Part shown: in pieces, positions 35,362-43,585 of the stretch | Numbering within the stretch: the stretch's first letter is position 1 | Layout: every line of letters begins with the position of its first letter | Assembly: GCF_024206495.1 (NCBI RefSeq) | Contig: NZ_JAMBPQ010000030.1 | Location: forward strand, 16,980-80,979 | Direction of reading: 5' to 3' | DNA: 64,000 nt | DNA from: Paraburkholderia sp. CNPSo 3272 | GTDB taxonomy: Bacteria > Pseudomonadota > Gammaproteobacteria > Burkholderiales > Burkholderiaceae | Position numbers and translations under genes: made by a program | Notes under the pieces: model-generated | The model's input: only the letters and a program-made list of their open reading frames with translations | Databases searched by the model: none | What the model was told of the DNA's origin: nothing

Positions 35362-36636
35362 TTACTGCTTGCGCCCCGCGGCGCGATAGCCGATGTCGTT
35401 GCGATACTGCATGCCGTCGAACGAGATGCGGTTCACGGTCTCGTACGCCACGTTCTGCGCGCTGCGCACCGAATCGGCGAGACCCACCACGCACAGCACG
35501 CGGCCGCCCGAGGTCACGAGCTTGCCGTCCACCATCTGCGTGCCCGCGTGGAACGTCACCGAATCGGCCGTTTCCGCGGGGATCTCGCTGATGCGGTCGC
35601 CCTTGCGCGGCGTTTCCGGATAGTTGTGCGCGGCGAGCACGACGCCGAGCGCCGTGCGACGGTCCCACTCGAGCTCGACCTGGTTGAGCGTGCCGGCAAT
35701 GGCGTGCTCCACGACCTTGGAGAAGTCGCCCTTCAGTCGTGCCATGATCGGCTGCGTCTCGGGATCGCCCATGCGACAGTTGAACTCGAGCGTCTTCGGG
35801 TTGCCCTGCGCGTCGATCATCAGACCGGCGTAGAGGAAGCCCGTGTAGCGGATGCCTTCCTTCTCCATGCCCGCCACGGTCGGCAGGATGATTTCGCGCA
35901 TCACGCGTGCGTGCAGCTGCGGCGTGACGATGGGCGCGGGCGAGTAGGCGCCCATGCCGCCCGTGTTCGGGCCCTGATCGCCGTCCTGCAGGCGCTTGTG
36001 GTCCTGGCTCGAGGCGAGCGCGAGCACGTGCTTGCCGTCCACCATGACGATGAAGCTCGCTTCCTCGCCCGCGAGGAATTCCTCGATCACCACGCGCGCG
36101 CCGGCGTCGCCGAGCTTGTTGTCGGCGAGCATCATGTCGATGGCCTGGTGCGCTTCTTCCAGCGACATCGCCACGACCACGCCCTTGCCGGCAGCGAGGC
36201 CGTCGGCCTTGATGACGATGGGCGCGCCGTTCTTCTCGACGTACGCGTGCGCCGCCGCGGCGTCCGAGAAGGTCTCGTAGGCCGCGGTCGGGATGTTGTG
36301 GCGCTTCATGAACGCCTTGGCGAAGTCCTTCGAGCTTTCGAGCTGCGCGGCTTCCTTCGACGGGCCGAACACTTTCAGCCCGCGCTGGCGGAACACGTTG
36401 ACGATGCCCGCGGCGAGCGGCGCTTCGGGGCCGACCACGGTGAGGGCGACGCCTTCGCGCTCGGCGAAATCGGCGAGCTCGTGGATGTCCGTGATGTCGA
36501 CGTTGGCGAGCCGCTCGTCCTGCGCGGTGCCGCCGTTACCGGGTGCGACGTAGACGAGCTGCACGCGCGGCGACTGCGCGAGCTTCCACGCCAGCGCATG
36601 TTCGCGGCCGCCAGAACCGACGACGAGTAACTTCAT
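35362..36636 (-). CDS. purD: Phosphoribosylamine-glycine ligase
   Basis: 424 residues. N-terminal MKLLVVGSGGREHALAWKL is the GARS signature. The ATP-grasp domain shows PIVIKADGLAAGKGVVVA, and the C-terminal part has FNCRMGDPETQP with the metal-binding residues. It joins glycine to phosphoribosylamine, step 2 of purine synthesis. ATG 36636 begins the fold directly. It lies downstream of yebC, 123 nt away, with a GC hairpin between. Confidence 0.97.
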   Translation of the reverse strand: MKLLVVGSGGREHALAWKLAQSPRVQLVYVAPGNGGTAQDERLANVDITDIHELADFAEREGVALTVVGPEAPLAAGIVNVFRQRGLKVFGPSKEAAQLESSKDFAKAFMKRHNIPTAAYETFSDAAAAHAYVEKNGAPIVIKADGLAAGKGVVVAMSLEEAHQAIDMMLADNKLGDAGARVVIEEFLAGEEASFIVMVDGKHVLALASSQDHKRLQDGDQGPNTGGMGAYSPAPIVTPQLHARVMREIILPTVAGMEKEGIRYTGFLYAGLMIDAQGNPKTLEFNCRMGDPETQPIMARLKGDFSKVVEHAIAGTLNQVELEWDRRTALGVVLAAHNYPETPRKGDRISEIPAETADSVTFHAGTQMVDGKLVTSGGRVLCVVGLADSVRSAQNVAYETVNRISFDGMQYRNDIGYRAAGRKQ

Positions 36637-36671
36637 GAGAATCCCCGAAAGACCAAGACCAGAAACAGTTG

Positions 36672-36696
36672 CGGCCGGCGCGCAGTGCGCCGGCCG
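36672..36696 (-). terminator. Hairpin between yebC and purD
   Basis: A 10-bp perfect GC stem (CGGCCGGCGC/GCGCCGGCCG, 5-nt loop) lies 63 nt after the yebC stop. On the minus strand it is followed by CAACTGTTT, only a weak T-tract, so it may attenuate rather than stop read-through into purD. Confidence 0.5.
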
Positions 36697-36759
36697 TGAA
36701 AATCGCAAGCAGGAGGCGGGGCCGAAGCAGACCTCGACGCGGCCTCCCGCGCCGACGCC

Positions 36760-37488
36760 TTATTCCTCGGCGATCGACGCGTTGGTGTACACATCCTGGA
36801 CGTCGTCCAGGTTTTCGAGAGCGTCGAGCAGCTTTTGCATCTTCACGGCGTCGTCGCCCGTGAATTCGACCTCGTTCTGCGGCTTCATGGTGACTTCGGC
36901 CATTTCGGCCTTGAAGCCCGCGGCTTCGAGCGCGGTCTTCACCTTCGTGAAGTCGAACGGCGGGCAGACCACTTCGATCGAGCCGTCGTCGTTCGTCACG
37001 ACGTCGTCGGCGCCCGCTTCGAGCGCGGCGTTCATGAGCTCGTCTTCGGGCGTGCCCGGCGCGAACACGAACTGGCCGACGTGATCGAACATGAACGCAA
37101 CCGAGCCGTCCGTGCCCATGTTGCCGCCGAACTTCGAGAACGCGTGGCGCACTTCCGCGACCGTGCGGGTGCGGTTGTCGGTCATCGTGTCGACGATGAC
37201 GGCCGCGCCGCCGATGCCGTAGCCTTCGTAGCGGATTTCCTCGTAGTTCGCGCCATCGACGCCGCCCACACCGCGCTGGATGGCGCGGTTGATGTTGTCC
37301 TTGGGCATGTTGGCGTCGTACGCCTTGTCTACAGCCAGACGCAGGCGCGGGTTCGTATCGGCATCGCCGCCGCCCATACGCGCCGCGACCTGGATTTCCT
37401 TGATGAGCCGCGTCCAGACCTTGCCGCGCTTCGCGTCAGCAGCAGCCTTCTTGTGCTTGATGTTGGCCCATTTCGAATGACCCGCCAT
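36760..37488 (-). CDS. yebC: YebC/PmpR family protein
   Basis: 242 residues starting MAGHSKWANIKHKKAAADAK, the invariant YebC opening. The middle holds NMPKDNINRAIQRG and YEGYGIGGAAVIVDTMTDNRTRT, and the acidic C-terminal domain ends with a YTN motif. Family members act as DNA-binding regulators (PmpR) or, as shown for some bacterial homologues, assist translation at proline stretches. The start at 37488 is chosen over 37512 by conservation. Cytoplasmic. Confidence 0.95.
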   Translation of the reverse strand: MAGHSKWANIKHKKAAADAKRGKVWTRLIKEIQVAARMGGGDADTNPRLRLAVDKAYDANMPKDNINRAIQRGVGGVDGANYEEIRYEGYGIGGAAVIVDTMTDNRTRTVAEVRHAFSKFGGNMGTDGSVAFMFDHVGQFVFAPGTPEDELMNAALEAGADDVVTNDDGSIEVVCPPFDFTKVKTALEAAGFKAEMAEVTMKPQNEVEFTGDDAVKMQKLLDALENLDDVQDVYTNASIAEE

Positions 37489-37812
37489 ACCTTTCTCCGT
37501 CGCACGCGCCATGCGCGTGCAGTGTGCAATGTGCTGTTGTCGTTGCGATTTTCCCGGGTGCGGCCTTCGCGCCTCGTTCGCGCGGCGCGCGAGAATTTTG
37601 CGCGTGGCTCGCGCGTCATACCCGCGCAGCGCGATGTGCCGGCAGGACGGGACGCAGCGCCCGTTCAGGTGGATCTGAATTTTATCACGCCGGGACCGAC
37701 CGGCTTCGCCTGCCTACGTAACGTAACGCCAGACGATTCCCGGTTACGCCGGCCGCCGAGGGCACTAAGGGGGCAGGATCGGGTGTGCCGGCCCAAGGCG
37801 GGTAAGGGGCGA

Positions 37813-37838
37813 GGGCGGCCAGTTTCCGCTGGCCGCCC
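37813..37838 (-). terminator. Hairpin after upp
   Basis: A 10-bp perfect stem (GGGCGGCCAG/CTGGCCGCCC) with a 6-nt loop, 22 nt downstream of the upp stop on the minus strand. No T-run follows. The remaining roughly 320 nt to yebC show no gene. Confidence 0.55.
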
Positions 37839-37860
37839 CTGGACAACCGTGGCACAGCGG

Positions 37861-38511
37861 TTAGTTCTTCGTGCCGAAGAGCCGGTCGCCGGCGTCACCG
37901 AGACCCGGGATGATGTAAGCGTGCTCGTTCAGATGCGAATCGAGCGACGCCACGTAGAGCTTCACCTCCGGGTGGGCCTTCTGGAACACGTCGACGCCCT
38001 CCGGCGCGGCCACCAGCGCGAGGAACAGGATGCGCTCGCCGGACACGCCGCGGCGCTTGAGCACGTCGATGGCGTGCGCCGCCGAGTAGCCCGTCGCGAC
38101 CATCGGATCGCACAGAATGAAAGTGCGGTCCTCGAGGTCGGGCAGCCGCACGAGATACTCGACCGGGCGATGGTCGTCGGCGCGATACACGCCGATATGG
38201 CCGACGCGCGCGGAGGGCACCAGCTCGAGCAGGCCGTCGGACATGCCCACGCCCGCGCGCAGCACCGGCACGATGGCGAGCTTCTTGCCCGCGATCACCG
38301 GCGCATCGATCTCGACGAGCGGCGTCTGCACGCGGCGCGACGCGACCGGCAGGTCGCGCGTGATTTCATAGCCCATCAGCAGCGTGATCTCGCGCAGCAG
38401 CTCGCGGAACGTGCGCGTGGACGTGTCCTTGTCGCGCATATGCGTGAGCTTGTGCTGGATCAGCGGGTGATCGAGGATGAAGAGATTCGGGAAACGGCTG
38501 TCCTGTTTCAT
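37861..38511 (-). CDS. upp: Uracil phosphoribosyltransferase
   Basis: 216 residues. LTHMRDKDTSTRTFRELLRE near the N-terminus, PVLRAGVGMSDGLLELVP in the middle, and the PRPP-binding loop CDPMVATGYSAAHAI with a C-terminal GLGDAGDRLFGT identify Upp. It salvages uracil to UMP. The length is close to E. coli Upp (208). ATG 38511 is chosen where the fold begins. It is divergent from an SDR gene across about 370 nt with no other gene. Confidence 0.96.
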   Translation of the reverse strand: MKQDSRFPNLFILDHPLIQHKLTHMRDKDTSTRTFRELLREITLLMGYEITRDLPVASRRVQTPLVEIDAPVIAGKKLAIVPVLRAGVGMSDGLLELVPSARVGHIGVYRADDHRPVEYLVRLPDLEDRTFILCDPMVATGYSAAHAIDVLKRRGVSGERILFLALVAAPEGVDVFQKAHPEVKLYVASLDSHLNEHAYIIPGLGDAGDRLFGTKN

Positions 38512-38884
38512 GACGGGGCGCACAAGGCTGCAAGGGAATCGGAGAATCGGTCGTGCCGTCGCCGCGCGAGCCCGAAGCGCATGCCCGGGTTGCGCGGTGG
38601 CGGCGAGCACGGCCCGCCGCGCGTGGCAAGCGCTCAAGGCTTGCGAGGGCGCCGGGCGGCGCTACAGGCGCAAGTATACGGTAAGCATGCCCGCACCGGC
38701 GCGCGCATGGCGCGTTGCGACGCGACTTTGCCCACCGGTTGCCGGGGCGCGCGCCATCGGCCTTCCACGCGCCGCGCCCGATTCTTCTAGAATCCCAAAA
38801 AGGTCGCAGGGCGGCGCGGCGCAAGGCCTGGCCGTGTCCGCCCTGTCACAGGACGGTCATCCACGCAAAAAGGACACGAGAACG

Positions 38885-39664
38885 ATGGACATGGGCATCG
38901 CAGGACGCAACGCGCTGGTGTGCGCGGCCAGCAAGGGACTCGGACGCGGCTGCGCCGAGGCGCTCGCCGCCGAAGGCGTCAACGTGACGATCGTCGCGCG
39001 CACCGCGCAGACGCTGGAGGAAACCGCCGCGCAGATCCGCAGGAGCACGGGCGTGGACGTCAAGGCGGTGGCCTGCGACATCACGACCGAAGCGGGCCGC
39101 GCCGCCGCGCTCGCGGCCTGCCCATCGCCGGACATTCTGGTGAACAATGCGGGCGGCCCCCCGCCGGGCGACTTCCGCAAGTACACCCACGAGGCGTGGA
39201 TCGCGGCGCTCGAAGCGAACATGCTCACGCCGATCGCGCTGATCCAGTCCACCATCGACGCCATGATCGCGCGCGGGTTCGGGCGCATCGTCAACATCAC
39301 GAGCTCCTCGGTGAAGGCGCCCATCGACGTGCTCGGCCTCTCGAACGGCGCGCGCTCGGGCCTGACCGGCTTCGTCGCGGGCGTGGCGCGCCAGGTCGCG
39401 GCCACGGGCGTCACGATCAACAACCTGCTGCCGGGCGCGTTCGACACCGACCGCATCCAGGCCACCCTCGTCGCGCAGGCGAAGGCGAGCCAGATTTCGG
39501 AAGAGGAAGCGCGCGCGCGCCGTATGAAGACGATTCCGGCCGGACGTTTCGGTACGCCCGACGAATTCGGCCGCGCCTGCGCGTTCCTGTGTAGCGTGCA
39601 CGCGGGCTATATCACCGGGCAGAACTGGCTGATCGACGGCGGGGCTTATCCGGGCACCTACTGA
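38885..39664 (+). CDS. SDR-family oxidoreductase lacking the usual Tyr-Lys pair
   Basis: 259 residues with a Rossmann start (NALVCAASKGLGRGCAEALA, a variant of TGxxxGxG) and the NNAG block (DILVNNAGGPPPGD). The catalytic Ser is present in IVNITSSSVKAP. Where YxxxK is expected the sequence reads LGLSNGARSGLTGF, so the Tyr is missing and the Lys is replaced by Arg. This S-N-x-x-R variant is, to my knowledge, a recurrent subfamily often labelled 3-oxoacyl-ACP reductase; its activity is uncertain. The C-terminal QNWLIDGGAYPGTY is intact. A pentamer repeat follows. Confidence 0.85.
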   Translation: MDMGIAGRNALVCAASKGLGRGCAEALAAEGVNVTIVARTAQTLEETAAQIRRSTGVDVKAVACDITTEAGRAAALAACPSPDILVNNAGGPPPGDFRKYTHEAWIAALEANMLTPIALIQSTIDAMIARGFGRIVNITSSSVKAPIDVLGLSNGARSGLTGFVAGVARQVAATGVTINNLLPGAFDTDRIQATLVAQAKASQISEEEARARRMKTIPAGRFGTPDEFGRACAFLCSVHAGYITGQNWLIDGGAYPGTY

Positions 39665-39705
39665 AATCGAGCCGGCGTTGGGCAGCCGCGGCGCTCCTCG
39701 CGCCG

Positions 39706-39820
39706 CGCCACGACGCGACACGACACGACACGACACGACACGACACGACGCGCCACGACACGACACGACACGACACGACACGACACGACGCGCCACGACG
39801 CGACACGACACGACACGACA
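39706..39820. repeat. Pentanucleotide tandem repeat, 23 units of CGACA type
   Basis: Twenty-three consecutive 5-bp units: 16 CGACA, 4 CGACG and 3 CGCCA. The variant units recur at about 40-45-bp intervals (CGCCA at 39706, 39751 and 39791), showing a higher-order duplication. The tract fills most of the 206 nt between the SDR stop and mgsA and is not part of a recognisable gene. A microsatellite of this length is prone to copy-number change. Confidence 0.95.
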
Positions 39821-39870
39821 CGCAGCACGACTATTACGCACGCAAACCACACGCCAAGGAGAGTTACGCC

Positions 39871-40260
39871 ATGCCAACCCGCGTCGCACTGATCGCGCAC
39901 GACCACAAGAAGGATGACATCGTCAAGCTGGCGACCGAATACGTCGATACGCTGCGTCACTGCGAGATCGTCGCGACTGGCACGACCGGCTCGCGCATCG
40001 AGGCCGCGACGGGCGTGAACGTCGAGCGCATGCTCTCGGGCCCGCACGGCGGCGACTTGCAGATCGGCGCGCGGCTCGCGGAAGGCAACGTCGACATCGT
40101 GATCTTCCTGCGCGACCCGATGACTCCGCAGCCGCACGAACCCGATATCAACGCGCTCGTGCGCGCATGCGACGTGCACGACGTGCCGTGCGCAACGAAC
40201 ATCTCGACGGCGCGCATGCTGCTCGACGTGCTCACGCTGCGCCAGAAGAACGCGGTCTGA
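39871..40260 (+). CDS. mgsA: Methylglyoxal synthase
   Basis: 129 residues. ALIAHDHKKDDIVKLA opens the protein. The phosphate-binding TGTTGSRIE, then SGPHGGDLQIGARLAEG with the catalytic Asp (about residue 69), and FLRDPMTPQPHEPDI are all conserved. It converts dihydroxyacetone phosphate to methylglyoxal plus phosphate, a phosphate-relief bypass of glycolysis. AAGGAGAG lies upstream of the ATG. The tandem repeat lies 50 nt upstream, in the leader or promoter zone. Confidence 0.95.
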   Translation: MPTRVALIAHDHKKDDIVKLATEYVDTLRHCEIVATGTTGSRIEAATGVNVERMLSGPHGGDLQIGARLAEGNVDIVIFLRDPMTPQPHEPDINALVRACDVHDVPCATNISTARMLLDVLTLRQKNAV

Positions 40261-40319
40261 CGCGCGCGCCGCGGAGCCCGATTTCAGGAAACCAGCCAGG
40301 ACAACACCAAGGAGACGTG

Positions 40320-41294
40320 ATGACCAAGGCAATCCGTTACGACAAGACCGGCGGCCCCGAAGTGATGAAGTGGGTCGATGTCGACGTGGGCGAGCCGGGC
40401 GAGGGCGAGGTGCGCTTGCGCCAGAGCGCCTGCGGCCTCAATTACATCGACGTGTATTTCCGCACCGGGCTGTACCCGCAGCCGCTGCCGGCAGGCCTCG
40501 GCATGGAAGCGGCCGGCGAGGTGACGGCGGTGGGCAGTGGCGTGAGCGCGCTGAAAGTGGGCGATCGCGTGGCTTACGTCGCGCGTCCGCCGGGTGCCTA
40601 TGCACAGGAGCGCGTGCTGCGTGCCGACCTGGTGATCAAGCTGCCCGACGCGATCAGCGACGAAGCGGCGGCCTCCATCATGCTGCAGGGCCTCACCGCG
40701 CAATACCTGCTGCGCCGCACATATCGCGTAAAGGCCGGCGACACCATCCTCATCCAGGCGGCGGCGGGCGGCGTGGGCCTGCTCGTGTGCCAGTGGGCGA
40801 AGGCGCTGGGCGCGACCGTGATCGGCACCGTGGGCTCGGACGAGAAGGCCGCGATTGCGAAGGCGCACGGCTGCGATCACCCGATCGTCTACACGCGCGA
40901 GGACTTCACGGCGCGCGTGCGCGAGATCACGAACGGTGCGGGCGTGCCTGTGGTGTACGACTCGATCGGCAAGGACACCTACGCGAAATCGCTCGACTGT
41001 CTTGCGCCGCTCGGCATGTTCGTGAGCTTCGGCAATGCGTCCGGGCCGCTGCCGCCGATCGATTCGTCGGAGTTCGCCGGGCGCGGCTCGCTCTTCTTCA
41101 CGCGCCCGACGCTCTTCACCTATATGGGCAAGCGCGCCGACTACGAAGCGATGGCCGCCGAGTTGTTCGACGTGGTGTCGTCGGGCAAGGTCAAGACGTC
41201 GATCAACCAGCGCTATGCGCTAAAGGACGTCGGGCAGGCTCACGCCGATCTCGAAGCGCGCAAGACCACCGGGTCGACCGTGCTGATCCCTTGA
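40320..41294 (+). CDS. NADPH:quinone oxidoreductase (zeta-crystallin type MDR)
   Basis: 324 residues of the zinc-free medium-chain reductase family. N-terminal GroES-like domain (QSACGLNYIDVYFRTGLYP, then GMEAAGEV), and the cofactor site IQAAAGGVGLLVCQWAK (AxxGGVG) with GSDEKAAIAKAHG for NADPH. No catalytic zinc ligands are visible. It matches Qor of E. coli (327 aa), which reduces quinones by one electron. AAGGAGA gives the start at 40320. It is 59 nt after mgsA and may share its transcript; a strong terminator follows. Confidence 0.92.
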   Translation: MTKAIRYDKTGGPEVMKWVDVDVGEPGEGEVRLRQSACGLNYIDVYFRTGLYPQPLPAGLGMEAAGEVTAVGSGVSALKVGDRVAYVARPPGAYAQERVLRADLVIKLPDAISDEAAASIMLQGLTAQYLLRRTYRVKAGDTILIQAAAGGVGLLVCQWAKALGATVIGTVGSDEKAAIAKAHGCDHPIVYTREDFTARVREITNGAGVPVVYDSIGKDTYAKSLDCLAPLGMFVSFGNASGPLPPIDSSEFAGRGSLFFTRPTLFTYMGKRADYEAMAAELFDVVSSGKVKTSINQRYALKDVGQAHADLEARKTTGSTVLIP

Positions 41295-41386
41295 CGTATC
41301 AATTGAGGCACCGCCGGGGCGCACGGGACATGCCACCGGCGCCGGCGCATTGACCTTTACATTCCTTTGCTCCGTCATGGAGCCCC

Positions 41387-41422
41387 AAAAGGCGCGCGAC
41401 GTCAACGTTGCGCGCCTTTTTT
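41387..41422 (+). terminator. Terminator after the quinone oxidoreductase gene
   Basis: Stem AAAAGGCGCGC / GCGCGCCTTTT with a 12-nt loop and a T6 tail; the flanking A4 extends the stem. It insulates the downstream kdp operon. Confidence 0.9.
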
Positions 41423-41452
41423 CCTTGTGCCCCCTCCCGCGATCGCGCCCGC

Positions 41453-41470
41453 GTTTACGCGTTTTTTATA
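41453..41470 (+). promoter_or_regulatory. Possible KdpE-binding T-rich box
   Basis: A T-rich tract (TTTACGCGTTTTTTATA) lies about 85 nt upstream of the first kdp-linked frame and resembles the AT-rich KdpE site of E. coli in an otherwise GC-rich region. Inference from position and composition only. Confidence 0.35.
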
Positions 41471-41554
41471 CGGGCGCCGAAACCTTTGATCCGGATTTAA
41501 TGCCGCAACGGGTAACTTTCAGCCATCCGTCATCCGCGAATGGAGAACACGACA

Positions 41555-41677
41555 ATGGATGTGCTGTATATCGGGGGGCTGGTGGTTTTCGCCGCGCTCA
41601 CATACGCGTTGATCGCGGGCTGCGAGAAGCTCATGCAGTACCGCCGCGATCAAGGTGCGAAGGGGGTGCGCCCATGA
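41555..41677 (+). CDS. Kdp-linked single-span micro-protein (40 aa)
   Basis: An intact 40-codon frame, MDVLYIGGLVVFAALTYALI continuing to a charged tail ending GAKGVRP. Residues 4-22 form one hydrophobic helix, followed by a Glu/Lys/Arg-rich cytoplasmic-type tail. GGAGA precedes the ATG by 8 nt, and the stop overlaps the kdpF start by ATGA, which implies coupled translation. Comparable tiny membrane frames occur before kdpF in other bacteria, as I recall, but have no assigned role. It is too small for most gene finders, yet codon use and coupling argue that it is real. Confidence 0.7.
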   Translation: MDVLYIGGLVVFAALTYALIAGCEKLMQYRRDQGAKGVRP

Positions 41678-41766
41678 CCTGGATCTTCTGGCTATCGGGG
41701 GCGGCAACGCTGTTGCTGTTCGTTTATCTCGTCCATGCGCTGCTGCGCGCGGAGGATATCGAATGA
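41674..41766 (+). CDS. kdpF: KdpF stabilising subunit of K+-transporting ATPase
   Basis: 30 residues starting MTWIFWLSGAATLLLFVYLV, one transmembrane helix, ending HALLRAEDIE. This matches the LVYALLRAE-type C-terminus of KdpF, which sits beside KdpA and stabilises the KdpFABC complex. It overlaps the upstream micro-protein by 4 nt and kdpA by 4 nt (both ATGA). An AAGGGGG Shine-Dalgarno sequence lies just upstream. Confidence 0.92.
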   Translation: MTWIFWLSGAATLLLFVYLVHALLRAEDIE

Positions 41767-43568
41767 ACGCCAACAATCTGCTCCAGGCGGGGCTTTTCCT
41801 CGTCATCCTGCTCGCGCTCGCGGTGCCCGTAGCGGGCTACATGACGCGCGTGCTCGATGGACGCTCGCGCGTCGTGCGGCTCTTTGCACCGCTCGAAAAC
41901 TTTCTCTATCGCATCGCCGGCGTCGATCCGCAGGCCGAGATGAACTGGAAGCGCTATGCGCTCGCCACCATCTCGTTCAACGTCCTCGGCGTGGGCTTTC
42001 TCTATGTGCTGCTGCGCATTCAGGGCTGGCTGCCCGGCAACCCGCAGCAGTTCGGCGCGATGACGGTGGACGGCGCGTTCAACACGGCCGTGAGCTTCGT
42101 CACCAACACCAACTGGCAGGACTATACGCCCGAGCAAACGGTGAGCTATCTCACGCAGATGCTTGGCCTCACGGTGCAGAACTTCCTGTCGGCGGCGACG
42201 GGCATCGTGGTCGTGATCGCGCTGATTCGCGGCTTTGCGCGCCACTCGGTGCAGACCATCGGCAACTTCTGGGTCGACCTCACGCGCACGACGCTCTACA
42301 TCCTCGTGCCGATGTCGGCGATCGTTGCCGCGCTCCTGATGAGCCAGGGCATGATCCAGAACTTCAAGGCGTATCAGGACGTGCCGGTGCTGCAAACCAC
42401 GACCTACGCCGCGCCGAAGCTCGACGCCCAGGGCAACCCCGTGAAGGACGCGAAGGGCAATCCCGAGACGGTGGACACGAAGGTCACGTCGCAGACGCTC
42501 GCCATGGGCCCGGTCGCTTCGCAGGTCGCGATCAAGATGCTCGGCACCAATGGCGGCGGCTTCTTTAACGCGAACTCGGCGCATCCGTACGAGAACCCCA
42601 CGCCGGTCTCGAACGTCATCGAAATGTTGGCGATCCTGATCATTCCGGCGGCGCTGTGTCTCGTCTTCGGCAATGTAGTGGGCGACCGCAGGCAGGGCGT
42701 CGCGGTGCTCGCGGTGATGACGGTGGCGTTCGCCGTGGCCGTGGGCGGCGTGCTGTCCGCCGAGCAGTCGGGCAATCCGATGTTCACGACGCTCAACGTC
42801 GACCAGCATGCCAGTGCGCTGCAAGCCGGCGGCAACATGGAAGGCAAGGAAACGCGCTTTGGCATCGCGCAAACGGGCGTCTTCGTGGTCGCTACCACGG
42901 CGGCTTCGTGCGGCGCCGTGAACGCGGCGCACGATTCGCTCACGCCGCTCGGCGGTCTCGTTCCGATGCTCTTCATCCAGCTCGGCGAAGTGATCTTCGG
43001 CGGTGTCGGTTCGGGTCTATACGGCATGCTCGTGTTCGCGCTGCTCGCGGTGTTCGTGGCGGGGCTCATGATCGGGCGCACGCCGGAATATGTCGGCAAG
43101 AAGATCGAGTCGTTCGAGATGAAGATGGTTTCGATCGTCGTGCTGCTCACGCCGCTGCTCGTGCTGCTCGGCACGTCGATCGCGGTGCTCGCCGACGCGG
43201 GCAAGGCCGGTATCGCCAATCCGGGCGCGCACGGTTTCTCGGAAATCCTGTACGCGTTCAGCTCGGCCGCCAACAACAACGGCAGCGCGTTCGCAGGCCT
43301 TACCGTGAACACGCCGTTCTATAACTGGCTGCTCGCCATTGCCATGTGGTTCGGCCGCTTCGGCACCATCGTTCCGGTGCTCGCCATCGCGGGTTCGCTC
43401 GCAAGCAAGAAGCGTATTGCAGTGACGGGCGGCACACTGCCCACGCATGGTCCGCTCTTCGTCGTGCTGCTGCTCGGCACGGTGTTGCTGGTCGGTGCGC
43501 TCACCTATGTGCCCGCGCTCGCGCTCGGTCCCGGCGTTGAGCATCTGATCATGATGGGCGTGCATTGA
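41763..43568 (+). CDS. kdpA: K+-transporting ATPase channel subunit A
   Basis: 601 residues, about ten membrane helices. The K+ selectivity loops are visible: FVTNTNWQDY, MLGTNGGGFFNANSAHPYENPTP (the GGG loop), ATTAASCGAVNAAHD and SSAANNNGSAFAGL. An extracytoplasmic insertion near residues 215-245 contains KDAKGNPE. KdpA is the channel-like K+-binding subunit of the P-type KdpFABC pump in the inner membrane, used at very low external K+. Starts within the kdpF stop. Confidence 0.97.
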   Translation: MNANNLLQAGLFLVILLALAVPVAGYMTRVLDGRSRVVRLFAPLENFLYRIAGVDPQAEMNWKRYALATISFNVLGVGFLYVLLRIQGWLPGNPQQFGAMTVDGAFNTAVSFVTNTNWQDYTPEQTVSYLTQMLGLTVQNFLSAATGIVVVIALIRGFARHSVQTIGNFWVDLTRTTLYILVPMSAIVAALLMSQGMIQNFKAYQDVPVLQTTTYAAPKLDAQGNPVKDAKGNPETVDTKVTSQTLAMGPVASQVAIKMLGTNGGGFFNANSAHPYENPTPVSNVIEMLAILIIPAALCLVFGNVVGDRRQGVAVLAVMTVAFAVAVGGVLSAEQSGNPMFTTLNVDQHASALQAGGNMEGKETRFGIAQTGVFVVATTAASCGAVNAAHDSLTPLGGLVPMLFIQLGEVIFGGVGSGLYGMLVFALLAVFVAGLMIGRTPEYVGKKIESFEMKMVSIVVLLTPLLVLLGTSIAVLADAGKAGIANPGAHGFSEILYAFSSAANNNGSAFAGLTVNTPFYNWLLAIAMWFGRFGTIVPVLAIAGSLASKKRIAVTGGTLPTHGPLFVVLLLGTVLLVGALTYVPALALGPGVEHLIMMGVH

Positions 43569-43585
43569 ACGGGGGCCTTCGCAAC

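Noticed and set aside
39706..39820. Possible CRISPR-like array
   Set aside because: The repeat is a 5-bp microsatellite without spacers and with no cas genes near.
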